This document shows positions 31,909 to 41,632 of a stretch of 64,000 nt of DNA, piece by piece; within the stretch, counting starts at the first letter, position 1, and every line of letters begins with the position of its first letter. The notes under the pieces were generated by a model. The model made no database searches. It was not told where the DNA came from and saw nothing but the letters and a program-made list of their open reading frames with translations. Source of the stretch: Phycisphaerae bacterium (GTDB lineage: Bacteria; Planctomycetota; Phycisphaerae; Phycisphaerales; UBA1924); the NCBI GenBank assembly GCA_014192545.1, contig BJHL01000002.1:1-64000 (forward strand). The letters are read 5' to 3'. The translations under genes and the position numbers were made by a program.

Positions 31909-34296
31909 ATGCCCCAAGAAAAAAACACATTGCTTCGCATCGTGGTGCCTCTAGTTCTGTTGCTGGGTGCCGTCGGTGTTGCAGTTGCGGTCTTCCGCAC
32001 TGCGGGTAGCAGCTCGCCAGCACAGACCGCGCCACAGGCGACGCAGCCAGCCTCGCAGCAAACTTCGCAAGCACCCGCCGCAACGGCATCAACCGACGCG
32101 TCGACGTCAAATCAACCAACGCCCGCGCCGCAAGCAGGCACAACGCCCCCAGCCCAACCTGCGCAGGCTCCTGCGCCAGTTGCAGCACTCACCACGCTTC
32201 CCAAACTTCGCGCGCTCATTCACTCGCTGCCCGCTGGCACTACCAGTCTGCCGCTTGGCTCGCTTGAAAAAGACGCTGCAACGCCAGTGCAACTTGAGTT
32301 CAGTTCGGGCGGCGCGGGCATCAAGGCCATTCGCTTGCGCGATCACTTCGAAAGTATCGCGAGGGAAACGCACACGATTGTGCAGAGCGAACTCGCGCCA
32401 GTTTCTGGCGAAGTTTTCAGCATCATGTCGCCGTTTACGGCGCTGAAGATGCAAGTCATCGCGCCTGCTTCGGCGGGCCAAGCTGCGCAAACGCAAGACG
32501 TCCTATTGCTGGGCGACCGCGCGGGCACCGTGTGGCTTCCCACGCCCAACAAACCCGGTGAGTTTGTCGCCACGATCGTTGACGAAACCAACACGCCCGT
32601 TTTCCGCATTACTCGGACCTGGCTTGTCGGCGACGCATCTGGCATGCAGGGCCAAGGGGCTGTTCGCCTCAACCAACGCATCGAGAACCTCTCGGCTGTG
32701 CCCTACACCGTCCGCTGGTTCCAAACCGGCCCTATCGACATGCCTTATGAGGCCAAGGGCTACGGCGGCGATAAGCGAAAAGTGCGTTTCGGCTATCTGC
32801 TCAACGCCCAAGTCGAACCCACGCGCAGTGTTGTGATGGTGGGGGATTACGACATTACACACGCTGACCTTGTCGGCTCGCGCAACGATGCGGGTGGTCT
32901 TCCTCAGCCGATCGATCACCTCATCGAACCGTTCAACCTCGATGATTACAGGAAGCTCGGCGTGCAGCCGCCGCAGTGGCCTAACAAGCTCAGCCTGAGC
33001 GAGAAGCACGAACTCGCGTGGCTCAGCATGACCAATCGCTACTTCGGCGTTGTCTGCTTTACGCCCGCTGCCCTCAACGCAACGGGTGAAGCCAAAACGC
33101 TTTCGTGGATGCAGTCGATCAATCGCATCGCCGTCGGTGACGCGAAGGCTGAAAGCGTGGCTCTGCGGCTTGACAGCAAGCCCATCACGCTCGCGCCCAG
33201 CACTGGCACTGACCTCAATCTCGCTATCTACGCCGGTCCGCTCGATACGAGTGAAATCAACGTTGATCCGCTGCGAAAATCCATGAACGTCGCGGGCGGC
33301 GTGATCTACAACTTCGGCGGCCCGTGCGGCCCGTGCACCTTTGGCTGGCTGACGCACGGCTTGCTCGGGCTGCTCCACATTCTGCACGATTATGTCTTCC
33401 GCGATTGGTCACTCGCCATCATTATGCTCGTGGTCGTGGTGCGCACCATCCTCCACCCCGTGACGAAGTGGAGCCAAATCCGCATCGCGAAATTTGGTAA
33501 GCAAATGGGTGCGGTTGGTCCCAAGCAGAAGGAACTGCAAGAGAAGTACAAGGACGACCCTAAGCGTCTGCAAGCCGAAACCGCTCGCCTGTGGCGCGAC
33601 GAAGGCATCAGCCCCACCGGTATGCTGGGCTGCCTCCCGATGTTTTTCCAAATGCCCGTGTGGATCGCGCTGTACGCAACGCTTTACTTCGCTGTCGAAC
33701 TGCGCCACCAACCGGCTTTCTACGGCGTTGTCCAAGCAATCGTCCCGCAAGGCAACATCTTCTGGCGATTCCTGGGCGACCTTTCCGAGCCTGACCGCTT
33801 CATCTACTTCGGCAAGTACTTCGAGATTCCGTTCATCTCCGGCATGTTGGGCCCTATTCATTCGCTCAACGTGTTGCCACTGGTGCTGGGCGTTGTCTTC
33901 TTCATTCAGCAGAAGTACTTCACGCCTCCCATGACTACCAGCATGACGCCCGAGCAAGAGCTTCAGCAGAAAATGATGAAGTGGATGATGGTCATCATGT
34001 TCCCGTTGTTCATGTACAACGCGCCCAGTGGCCTTGCTATCTACTTCATCGCCAACAGCACACTGGGCATCATCGAAAGCAAGTGGATTCGCCACCAGAT
34101 GGATGCCAAGGGCATGCTCGACCTCGACAAGATGAAGGCTGAACGCGAAGCCAAGCGCAAGCCAGGCCAAGAAGGCTTCATCGAACGCATTCAACGCATC
34201 GCCGAAGAGCAAGCCAAGAAACGCGGCGCAACGACAGGCCCCAACCCCAACAAGCCGCAACTGCGAACGCCGCCCAAGCCGCCGAAAAAGAAGTGA
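31909..34296 (+). CDS. yidC: Membrane protein insertase YidC
   Basis: A 795-residue Oxa1/YidC insertase. The first transmembrane helix (about 8-28) is followed by a Pro/Ala/Thr/Gln-rich linker (about 35-95), a periplasmic beta-sandwich domain, and the conserved C-terminal insertase core from about residue 500. Core marks are WSLAIIMLVVVVRTILHPVT, PTGMLGCLPMFFQMPVWIAL and PLFMYNAPSGLAIYF. The C-terminal tail is Lys/Pro-rich, which may contact ribosomes. ATG 31909 is preferred because the hydrophobic N-terminus starts here; the ribosome binding site is poor. mnmE follows within 3 bp. The common rpmH-rnpA upstream pair is absent. Confidence 0.93.
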   Translation: MPQEKNTLLRIVVPLVLLLGAVGVAVAVFRTAGSSSPAQTAPQATQPASQQTSQAPAATASTDASTSNQPTPAPQAGTTPPAQPAQAPAPVAALTTLPKLRALIHSLPAGTTSLPLGSLEKDAATPVQLEFSSGGAGIKAIRLRDHFESIARETHTIVQSELAPVSGEVFSIMSPFTALKMQVIAPASAGQAAQTQDVLLLGDRAGTVWLPTPNKPGEFVATIVDETNTPVFRITRTWLVGDASGMQGQGAVRLNQRIENLSAVPYTVRWFQTGPIDMPYEAKGYGGDKRKVRFGYLLNAQVEPTRSVVMVGDYDITHADLVGSRNDAGGLPQPIDHLIEPFNLDDYRKLGVQPPQWPNKLSLSEKHELAWLSMTNRYFGVVCFTPAALNATGEAKTLSWMQSINRIAVGDAKAESVALRLDSKPITLAPSTGTDLNLAIYAGPLDTSEINVDPLRKSMNVAGGVIYNFGGPCGPCTFGWLTHGLLGLLHILHDYVFRDWSLAIIMLVVVVRTILHPVTKWSQIRIAKFGKQMGAVGPKQKELQEKYKDDPKRLQAETARLWRDEGISPTGMLGCLPMFFQMPVWIALYATLYFAVELRHQPAFYGVVQAIVPQGNIFWRFLGDLSEPDRFIYFGKYFEIPFISGMLGPIHSLNVLPLVLGVVFFIQQKYFTPPMTTSMTPEQELQQKMMKWMMVIMFPLFMYNAPSGLAIYFIANSTLGIIESKWIRHQMDAKGMLDLDKMKAEREAKRKPGQEGFIERIQRIAEEQAKKRGATTGPNPNKPQLRTPPKPPKKK

Positions 34297-34299
34297 TGC

Positions 34300-35736
34300 A
34301 TGTCGCCCGCCGACACCATCGTCGCGCTCAGCACCGCGCCGGGCAAGTCCCTGCGTGCGTTGCTGCGCATTTCGGGTAACGACGCCTTCGCGGTTGTCTC
34401 CAACATTTTTCAACACCCGTGCCCCACATCGCGCGGCGTGCATCGCGTTGTTGTTCAATTGCCCCGCGCGTCGTCCGCGTCGTCCGCGTCGCCACTCGCC
34501 TTCGCCGCGCTCGCCATCGTCTTGCCTGCTCCGCGATCGTTCACAGCGCAAACCACAATTGAGCTTCTTGTCCCCGCCAACACGTCGTTGATCGAGCAGA
34601 TCGTCGCAGCACTTACCTCGCAAACAAACACACGCCTCGCGCAACCCGGCGAGTTCACCGCGCGAGCATTTCTCGCGGGCCGGCTCTCGCTCGAACAAGC
34701 CGAAGGCATCGCCGCGTTCATCGCGGCAGAGCACGACGAACAACTTGCAGCCGCACGCGACCTCAAAGCTGGCATTCCAGGCAAGTCCTATCGCCTCTGG
34801 GCCGACGAACTCACGACGCTGCTCGCACTCGTCGAGGCTGGCATCGACTTCACCGACCAAGAAGATGTTGTACCCATCGCTCCACCCAAACTGCGCGATC
34901 GTCTTCGCAGTCTTCATACGCAAATTGTCGATCACATGGGCGGCGCATCAGGTCAAACTGCAAGCAGCGCACTCCCGCGCGTTGCGCTCGTTGGTCTTCC
35001 CAACGCCGGCAAAAGCACGCTTTTCAACGCTCTGCTGCGTCAGCAGCGTGCCATCGCCAGCCCGCGTGCAGGTACCACTCGCGACATCATTGAAGAAGAA
35101 CTCGATCTCTCGCGCGACGTGCTGGGAGCTGGCAGTATCACGTTGCAAGACCTGCCCGGACTTTCGCACGCGACCACGACCAACACGCTCGACGCAAGCG
35201 TTCAATCCGCAGCCGACCTTGCGGCTCAGCACGCCGCCCGTGCCGCCGTGCAGTCTGCCGACGTGCTGATCTGGTGCGATCCGACTGGTCGCTTTGACAC
35301 CCTCGCTCTCGCTGGTCAGTTGCACCTTGATACTTGGCACGCCGCGCAGCCCATTATCCGCGTTCGCACATTCGGCGACCACGTGCGAACTGAAGCTGCA
35401 TCAGATGCAAACTCGCAGGCGATCCTTACCGTTTGTGCCGTCGACGGCTGGAATCTCTCTTCGCTCCGCCGCGCAGTTGCGGATCAAGCGTGCGTTGGCA
35501 AAGCCGCTGGCATCGCTGCTTTGCTGCCGCGTTACCGCCGCTCGTTGAGTGAAGCTGCATCGGCCATCTCGTACGCAATTACCGATGTTCCGGCAAATGC
35601 AACACGTCTGGACGAGCCCGAAACCATCGCCGAAAGTCTCCGGCTTGCGCTGACGCACATTGGCGAACTGGTGGGCAACATCTCACCCGACGACATTCTG
35701 GGCCGTGTTTTCGCGACGTTCTGCGTCGGCAAGTGA
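34300..35736 (+). CDS. mnmE: tRNA uridine-5-carboxymethylaminomethyl(34) synthesis GTPase MnmE
   Basis: A 478-residue tRNA-modifying GTPase working with MnmG on wobble uridines. The N-terminal folate-binding domain reads [24 protein letters not shown]-x-RAFL-x-GR-x-x-LEQAE is the helical-domain signature. The G domain has G1 GLPNAGKST (232-240), G2 GTTRD (258-262) and G3 DLPG (284-287). The canonical C-terminal FC(I/V)GK is FCVGK. Oddly, the G4 motif NKxD appears as TFGD (357-360), losing the guanine-stacking lysine. It starts 3 bp after yidC. Convergent with the next small gene. Confidence 0.93.
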   Translation: MSPADTIVALSTAPGKSLRALLRISGNDAFAVVSNIFQHPCPTSRGVHRVVVQLPRASSASSASPLAFAALAIVLPAPRSFTAQTTIELLVPANTSLIEQIVAALTSQTNTRLAQPGEFTARAFLAGRLSLEQAEGIAAFIAAEHDEQLAAARDLKAGIPGKSYRLWADELTTLLALVEAGIDFTDQEDVVPIAPPKLRDRLRSLHTQIVDHMGGASGQTASSALPRVALVGLPNAGKSTLFNALLRQQRAIASPRAGTTRDIIEEELDLSRDVLGAGSITLQDLPGLSHATTTNTLDASVQSAADLAAQHAARAAVQSADVLIWCDPTGRFDTLALAGQLHLDTWHAAQPIIRVRTFGDHVRTEAASDANSQAILTVCAVDGWNLSSLRRAVADQACVGKAAGIAALLPRYRRSLSEAASAISYAITDVPANATRLDEPETIAESLRLALTHIGELVGNISPDDILGRVFATFCVGK

Positions 35737-35754
35737 TTCACTTTGAGCTCTGAG

Positions 35755-36159
35755 CTACGCCGTCACATCAACGTTGCTACCCGCAGGAGGCACATCGCCG
35801 CTCGTCAGCCGTTTGGCTTTTTCCCTCGCGACACGCTCGGTGTTGCTCACAAATCCATCGGGCACATCCGGATCGATGACATCACGCAGGTACTGCATCG
35901 AACGCTGCACGGATGCTTGCAAATCAAACGCTTGGACATCTGTATTGCCAGCTTTGCTTGCGAGTGCTGCCGCTGCACGCGATTGCGGCTCATATGCGTC
36001 CTCGCCGCGGCCGTTCGCGTCGTCGCGCCGCTTCTCGCTCGCATCCAGCTTTCGTGCTGGCGTCACGACAGGCCCGGGAGCGATCGCGGTTTCCACCTCG
36101 CGACTCATCGCACTCGCATTCGTCGAAGTTGTCGGAACTTGCAATCCGGAAGGAACCAC
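35755..36159 (-). CDS. Hypothetical protein with C-terminal helical segment
   Basis: A 134-residue protein of unrecognised family. GTG 36159 is chosen because GGAGG stands exactly 6 bases upstream; the longer frame back to 36279 has no such site. Residues 1-75 are low-complexity and charged (KLDASEKRRDDANGRGEDAY). Residues ~85-130 look structured (ASVQRSMQYLRDVIDPDVPD, then VSNTERVAREKAKRL). No signal peptide or membrane segment. The disordered N-terminus with a conserved-looking helix suggests a small regulatory or adaptor protein; I assign no role. Confidence 0.55.
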   Translation of the reverse strand: MVPSGLQVPTTSTNASAMSREVETAIAPGPVVTPARKLDASEKRRDDANGRGEDAYEPQSRAAAALASKAGNTDVQAFDLQASVQRSMQYLRDVIDPDVPDGFVSNTERVAREKAKRLTSGDVPPAGSNVDVTA

Positions 36160-36453
36160 TTCACACCTCCGTGACATTTCACGGCTCAATCGGCTCCGCC
36201 GCCATGATCGCGAACTCGCCATCGCGTGCATTGTTCCTTGTCGCATCATGAGTATGAGATACGCGCAAGGTACAAGCAACGCATTGAACCTGGCGAAGTG
36301 ATGGTGAGGCGATGGGATACGCCGTCACACACGCGCCACGCCGCACGCCTTTCCACGGTTATTCTCCACACGTCTTCAAGTGTGCTTTGCCGAGACGGTG
36401 CTGATGGTTAGCCGACAGCACCCGAAGCAAAGTTCTTGTATCACCGGCTCGCA

Positions 36454-36813
36454 TCACCACGGCTTGGCCGGATCAAACTGCTTGGTGAACATCATCCGGT
36501 CAATCTTTCCATCGCGCACGCGATAGATGGCAAGCATCGCATAAGGCTCGCGTCCCGGCACTCCCGTGATGTACTCCAGATCCGTCACAAACTCACCGAG
36601 AGCCTGCCGATTCATCACCGCGCTGCGTTGATTGGGCCACTTGGCAAATGTCTCGCCATATCGCTCTCGTAGTGCCGCAATTCCCGTAAATCGCGGCGTC
36701 ATCGTCTCCAAATCAAAGACGATCACATCATTACTGAAACACTCCGCAAACCCGTTGAGATCGCGTGCGTTGTAGGTATCCAGTTGGTGCTGCACAAGCG
36801 TGATGGGCGACAT
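36454..36813 (-). CDS. NTF2-like / SnoaL-like steroid isomerase-fold protein
   Basis: A 119-residue cone-shaped alpha+beta domain. LVQHQLDTYNARDLNGFAEC opens it, the typical NTF2-like first helix, followed by FSNDVIVFDL, then IAALRERYGETF and AIYRVRDGKIDRMMF, the usual last strands. Family members include isomerases, hydrolases and non-catalytic binding proteins, so the function is open. GAGGAG precedes the ATG at 36813; 28 more in-frame codons upstream lack support. Confidence 0.8.
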   Translation of the reverse strand: MSPITLVQHQLDTYNARDLNGFAECFSNDVIVFDLETMTPRFTGIAALRERYGETFAKWPNQRSAVMNRQALGEFVTDLEYITGVPGREPYAMLAIYRVRDGKIDRMMFTKQFDPAKPW

Positions 36814-37004
36814 ATCGGCTCCTCGAAAGCGATGCGAATCAGAAACCGTACGAATGGTTGATGTGTGATGCCCGCAGCGATTATTCGTCGCTCGCAACGT
36901 CCGAATTCGCAGCCGATTCCGCGATCACGGGTTTTTAGCGATGTTCGTGGCCGCTTGCGGTGTTCATCCGTCGGATAGTCGCATCAGGATCGGTCGCTGC
37001 ACGC

Positions 37005-37773
37005 ATGCGTTACCGCGAAGACCAACTCCTCCTGCTCGCGTCGCAGCGTGCCAACGCGAGCGTGATTCACCTCACGACTCGCAGTTAGTCGTTCTCGCAA
37101 CGCCTCGCTGACAAGATCCTATCGCAGAACGACAACGTCATCACCAACGACTCTCGCGGCGTCGTTTTCCGTTCGCGCTATGACCCGCTTCTCGCATTAC
37201 TACCCACCACACGCGACGCACGCGGCCGGGGCGTTGCGACATCGACCACCCGTGCTCACTATCTCGCAAAACATCGCAGGGACCGCTTCTGGAGTGTGCG
37301 AGCAGCCATTGCTTACGATACCAACGCTGTCATGCGACACACTCGCATTCCTGTCAGCCTCGCGCTGCCCGCAGCAGCGGGCCTTGTCTGTCTCATCATC
37401 AGCAGTATCAACACAGACAAGTTTTGCAAACTGGCTCAAGCTCCCGCTCGCTCTAGCAGCACTCGTTGCCGTTGCCGGTGCGGGCTCCACATGGCTCTTG
37501 CAGCCCGCAGCCCACACGCGCCGCCGCATCATTCTTTCTCACGCTCGCTGTGCTTGCTGCTTGGGGCAACTCTCTCGCGACACGTCTTGCCACGGAAAGT
37601 CCGACGTCAACCGCTGCGGGCTGTCCACCAGCGCGTGGCTCACCGACGAAGTTGGTGACCCCGATGGCGAACACCACCGCTGCAATACCTGTGCATGTGG
37701 CCTCTCGGGCGTACACGGATCCCAATGTCCCGAGTGCGGTGCTGCCGCAGGCCGACTTCGTCGCGCGGCGTAG
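37005..37773 (+). pseudogene. Degraded Zn-ribbon multi-TM protein gene
   Basis: No single frame is open, but consecutive frames carry one protein's features in order. From ATG 37005 the frame reads MRYREDQLLLLASQRANASV and meets TAG at 37086-37088. It then stays open through a membrane helix (IPVSLALPAAAGLVCLIISS, ~37344-37403). About 37440 the signal moves to the next frame (KLPLALAALVAVAGAGSTWL), then about 37525 to the third frame (FFLTLAVLAAWGNSLATRL). It finally returns to the second frame for a C-terminal zinc ribbon (CACGLSG-x4-CPECG) ending at TAG 37771-37773. One stop and about three frameshifts imply a dead gene. The Zn-ribbon tail resembles ones common in planctomycete membrane proteins. 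Confidence 0.6.
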
Positions 37774-37821
37774 TCATAAGTTTCGTTTTGCAGGCTCAAC
37801 CCGATTTCTCAAACCGGTGCT

Positions 37822-39474
37822 TCAAACCGGCTTCGTCAGCGCCTTGCGCACTTCATCCAGCATTCGCTCAACCTGGAATGGCTTGAACAGCACGCTCTGC
37901 AAGCCCTCTTGGCTCGCCCGCACAATGCTGTGATGCGGGTCGTATCCGAAACCGGTCATCAAAATCACCGGCAGTCCCGGCATCGCCTTTCGGCTAGCCG
38001 CAAAGACTTCATATCCGTTCATGCCGGGCATGCGAATATCGCTAATCAGCAGGTCAAACCGCGTTGCCGCGTCGGTCATGGCCTGCACTGCAAGGTCGCC
38101 GCTTTCGCAGACCGTCACAAACGCACCGCGACGTTCGAGCACGCAACTGATAATGGTGCGAATTCGCGGCTCATCGTCGGCGATCAACACACGCTTGCCC
38201 GCAATCACGGGATCTGACGCGCTGATTGCCATGGCCTGTTCAACGCCAAGCAGTCCGGCGGGTCCCGCCGTGCAATACTGCAATCGATTCTTGATCGAAA
38301 TCAAATCCTTCTTGATGCGCTCCAGGTGCGCAAAGTGCTCCGGATCGTTGGCGGCGTCCTTCTCCAGAATCTCAACTTCGTGCGCGATATCCGCAAGCGG
38401 CTCTTGCAATTCAAGCTCGACGCGACCCGTGATCGTCGCGTTCGTCGCGGTGCGTTCAACCACCAGCAAGTCCAGCATGTGCATCGCCACCGCGATGTAC
38501 CGCCCGAAAATCTCGCCAAGCTGGCGCTCTTCTTCGCCGAAGGCTTTGTTCTGTTGGCTCTCGACATTCATGATGCCGATCACCTTGTCGTGCACGCGCA
38601 GCGGCACAGTCAGGCTGCTCTTGGCATCAATGATGCCCGGCAAGTAAAGCGGATCGTTCGCCGTATCTGCACACACGTAGCTCCGCCCGCTCGCCGCTAC
38701 GTACCCGGAAATCCCGTTGCCCTCAAGCCCGGGCCGAATCGTGAAGCTGTCAAACTCAGGCGGCAATCCGTAAGCGATCACGAGTTCAAGTTTGCCGCTG
38801 CGTTCGTCGAGCAAGCGAATCGCAAAGTGGTCAAAGTGCAGCAGATTGCGCGCAACTGCGATGATCTTCTGCTCCATCAATTTCAGTCGCTCAGGCGCAT
38901 TCAGCCGGCGAACCGTGTCACGCTCAAACCGCACCAGCTCGCTGCCAGCACGGTCGATGGCGTCAATGCGATGCTGCAGCCGCTTGGCTGCCGAAACATC
39001 GCGCACCAGCACGACCAAACACAGCGACCACTTGCCAACTGAAGGCCCGATGGCGTCGATGGTTTGCTGATTGACAGGCGTCAACATCAACTCATAAAAG
39101 CGATCACCCTCCGCCAATGTGCTCTCAGACTTTGGCGGCAGCCAGCCTGAGGGCAATGTAACGGAGGGTGGTGGAAGCGGATGCTCGTTTTGAAACTGCC
39201 GACATGCCATCGCGATTCGCTCAAGCATCGTCGGCCCAAGTTTGGCCAACATGTCGTTGGCCCATATGAGTTTGCCGTTTCGCTCAGCGAGCCCCACGCC
39301 TTCACCAATTGCCGAAAGCAGCGAGAGTGCGAGGGTTGCAAGTGCCGCGTCTTCCTGCGGCGAGTGCATCGCCACAGCAGTATGTTTGGGGTTGTGCATG
39401 GCAGCGGTCGCGTCACCAGCACGCGTCTCCACACGCGCTGGCTGCGATTCTGGAACTGTTTGCTGGTCTACCAC
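37822..39474 (-). CDS. PAS-GAF-receiver regulatory protein lacking a kinase domain
   Basis: A 550-residue cytoplasmic signalling protein. Residues ~44-165 form a PAS-like sensor (GEGVGLAERNGKLIWAND), ~195-345 a GAF domain (HFAIRLLDERSGKLEL, VPLRVHDKVIGIMNVES), ~350-400 a helical region (ADIAHEVEILEKD) that resembles a remnant of a HisKA dimerisation domain, and 427-545 a receiver with phospho-acceptor Asp479 (SDIRMPG), Thr507 and Lys531. I see no ATPase (N, G1, F, G2) boxes, so it cannot autophosphorylate alone and probably takes phosphate from another kinase. The GTG start has no good ribosome binding site. Confidence 0.82.
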   Translation of the reverse strand: MVDQQTVPESQPARVETRAGDATAAMHNPKHTAVAMHSPQEDAALATLALSLLSAIGEGVGLAERNGKLIWANDMLAKLGPTMLERIAMACRQFQNEHPLPPPSVTLPSGWLPPKSESTLAEGDRFYELMLTPVNQQTIDAIGPSVGKWSLCLVVLVRDVSAAKRLQHRIDAIDRAGSELVRFERDTVRRLNAPERLKLMEQKIIAVARNLLHFDHFAIRLLDERSGKLELVIAYGLPPEFDSFTIRPGLEGNGISGYVAASGRSYVCADTANDPLYLPGIIDAKSSLTVPLRVHDKVIGIMNVESQQNKAFGEEERQLGEIFGRYIAVAMHMLDLLVVERTATNATITGRVELELQEPLADIAHEVEILEKDAANDPEHFAHLERIKKDLISIKNRLQYCTAGPAGLLGVEQAMAISASDPVIAGKRVLIADDEPRIRTIISCVLERRGAFVTVCESGDLAVQAMTDAATRFDLLISDIRMPGMNGYEVFAASRKAMPGLPVILMTGFGYDPHHSIVRASQEGLQSVLFKPFQVERMLDEVRKALTKPV

Positions 39475-39869
39475 GAATGCGGTCTCGTCCTTCGCCCGTG
39501 CATCTGCCTTTGCCGATCGAGGCGTCCTGCCTGATCCCAGCTAGCTTCATGGACAGTCGCACCGGCGGCGAAGGGCCGGACCTGACGCGTAACCCGAGCG
39601 GGTACGCCCACAACGCGAGCGCTAAACACTAGGTCATCTCTTGAGGGGGCAACTCGGCGAATGCGTTTCATACATCCTTTGATGCCGATTTGTCACCTCA
39701 GACACTTGCTCTATCCGACACTTACGGATCGGCTCAATGTCGGGATGCACTTGCCGCCATTTCCTCGTATGGTTACAACCAATGTCCCCGGCTTCTGGGA
39801 TATAACCTGTTGGCGTGCACACTCGGAGCATGTTCGGATGCCCTGAGTCGGTTAGCACAGGAGTGCTAG
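39475..39869. other. 395-bp divergent intergenic region
   Basis: Lies between the minus-strand PAS-GAF-REC gene and the ABC operon. No frame looks coding. TATAAC near 39811 could be a -10 but has no convincing -35. The right end holds the AGGAG site for the ABC ATPase. I see no clear terminator or repeat. Confidence 0.6.
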
Positions 39870-40895
39870 ATGGTCGTCGTCGACGATGTTCATAAATGGT
39901 TCGGCAATGTCCACGCCGTGCGTGGCGTCAGCTTTGAACTGCCCGCAGGCACTGTTGCAGGCCTGTTGGGGCACAACGGCGCTGGGAAAAGCACCACCAT
40001 TCGCATGGTGGCCGGCTATATCACGCCCGACGCAGGCAAGGTCAGCATTGCCGGGCACGACATGACGACCGCCCGCCTCGCCGCGACGCGCCAGATGGGT
40101 TATCTGCCTGAGAGCACACCTCTCTATCCGGAAATGCCCACGCGCGACTACCTGGAATTTCGTGGTCGCCTGTTTGGTCTTTCTCGCGCTGCCCGTCGCA
40201 AGCGGGCCGAAGAAGTCATCGAACGTTGTTGGCTCAAAGATGTCCGCGACCGCCGGGTGGGTCAACTCAGCAAAGGCTACAAGCAACGCGTGGGCCTCGC
40301 CGCGTCACTGTTGCACGAGCCGCGCGTGCTGCTCCTCGACGAACCCACCAGCGGCCTTGACCCTTCGCAAGTGCGCGAGACTCGCGACCTCGTTCGCGAA
40401 CTCGCTCAAGATCGCACCATGCTCATCAGCAGTCATGTGCTGCCTGAAGTTGAAGCAATCTGTGACCGCGTGATTATCTTCGCAGGCGGCAAGGTTCGCG
40501 CGGCTGGCCGGGTGCAAGACCTTGCGAGCAGCACCGGTGCTGCTGGTTACGTCGCCGAAGCGAAGTTGCCCGCGAGCGTCTCGCTCAGCGTGCTCGACAA
40601 CTTGCGAAACATCGCTGGCGTCATGGCGATCAACACAAGCTCTCTCGACGCAGGCTGGGTTCGGCTGGACATCCAAGCCTCGCGCGAGTCAGGCGACCTT
40701 CGCGAAACCATCGCGCGTGCCATGCCCGCAAGCACCATCGTGCGTGAACTTCGCCCCAAAGCGGCGAGCCTCGAAAGCATCTTCATGCGGGTTCTCGAAC
40801 AAGCCGCACGCGAAGAAGGCACGCTCGCGCCGGGTGCCAACAGCCAATCCATCGCAGACGCCGCCGCGTCCAACGTTGCTGGAGGCAAGTCATGA
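39870..40895 (+). CDS. ABC transporter ATPase of a Gld-like exporter
   Basis: A 341-residue ATPase. Walker A is GHNGAGKST, the signature motif LSKGYKQRV, Walker B VLLLDEP, and the H-loop SSHVLPEVE. The LSKGY-x-QR-x-GLA form and the ~100-residue C-terminal extension resemble GldA/NatA-type ATPases. AGGAG lies 6 bases before the ATG. Overlap with the permease (ATGA) and then the GldG-like gene defines a three-gene operon. Such systems occur widely outside gliding bacteria; the exported substrate is unknown. Confidence 0.9.
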   Translation: MVVVDDVHKWFGNVHAVRGVSFELPAGTVAGLLGHNGAGKSTTIRMVAGYITPDAGKVSIAGHDMTTARLAATRQMGYLPESTPLYPEMPTRDYLEFRGRLFGLSRAARRKRAEEVIERCWLKDVRDRRVGQLSKGYKQRVGLAASLLHEPRVLLLDEPTSGLDPSQVRETRDLVRELAQDRTMLISSHVLPEVEAICDRVIIFAGGKVRAAGRVQDLASSTGAAGYVAEAKLPASVSLSVLDNLRNIAGVMAINTSSLDAGWVRLDIQASRESGDLRETIARAMPASTIVRELRPKAASLESIFMRVLEQAAREEGTLAPGANSQSIADAAASNVAGGKS

Positions 40896-41632
40896 ACGCA
40901 GTTCTCTCGCACTGGCTGCCGGCATGGGCGTTGGCTCGCCGCGAACTTTCGAGTTATTTCCGCCAACCTGCCGGTTGGATCATCATCGCGCTGTTTCTGC
41001 TGCTTACCGGCGTTGTTTTCGCTTTCGCCGTCCTCGTGCCTGCGCGCCCTGCAAGCATGCGAGCCTTCTTCGACGCGTCTGGCTGGCTCCTCTTGCCCGT
41101 CGCGCCAGCAATCTCCATGCGACTGCTCGCCGAGGAATTCCGCACAGGCACGGTTGAGGGCTTGATGACCGCGCCTGTCTCCACTCCCGCGCTCGTCCTC
41201 GGCAAGTTCCTCGGCAGCATTCTCTTCCTGCTCGCCATGCTCATCCCCACGCTGGTTTACCCCATCACGCTGCTTGCCGTGAGTGATCCCACGCCCGACA
41301 TCGGCCCGATTCTCGCGGGCTACTCGTGCCTCTTGCTGCTCGGCATTCTCTATCTCGCTCTGGGCTTGCTCGCGAGCAGCGCAACGTCCAACGCCACGCT
41401 CGCGTTCATCGTCACGCTCTTTCTCATTCTCGCGCTATTGCTCGTCGGCACGTTGGGCCGTCAAGTCGAGGGCACGCTTCGCGACATCATCTTTGCCATG
41501 AGTCTGCCGCCGCGACTTTCTGACTTTGCCAAAGGCGTCATCGCGACCAATCACGTCGCATGGTTCCTCAGCCTCAGCGCACTTGCGTGTGCATTCGCCA
41601 TGATCTTCGTGCAGTGGCGGAGGTGGCGATGA
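40892..41632 (+). CDS. ABC-2 type permease (GldF-like)
   Basis: A 246-residue integral membrane protein with six hydrophobic helices. RRELSSYFRQPAGWIIIALF at the start and AEEFRTGTVEGLMTAPVS after the second helix are typical of ABC-2 permeases of the GldF type. It overlaps the ATPase gene upstream and the GldG-like gene downstream by 4 bp each, so the three products are made together. It should form the membrane channel with the ATPase. Confidence 0.88.
   Translation: MNAVLSHWLPAWALARRELSSYFRQPAGWIIIALFLLLTGVVFAFAVLVPARPASMRAFFDASGWLLLPVAPAISMRLLAEEFRTGTVEGLMTAPVSTPALVLGKFLGSILFLLAMLIPTLVYPITLLAVSDPTPDIGPILAGYSCLLLLGILYLALGLLASSATSNATLAFIVTLFLILALLLVGTLGRQVEGTLRDIIFAMSLPPRLSDFAKGVIATNHVAWFLSLSALACAFAMIFVQWRRWR

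Noticed and set aside
29000-32000. dif-like XerCD site at the composition switch
   Set aside because: I looked for an AT-rich 28-bp imperfect palindrome with Xer half-sites and did not see one; a profile search is still needed.
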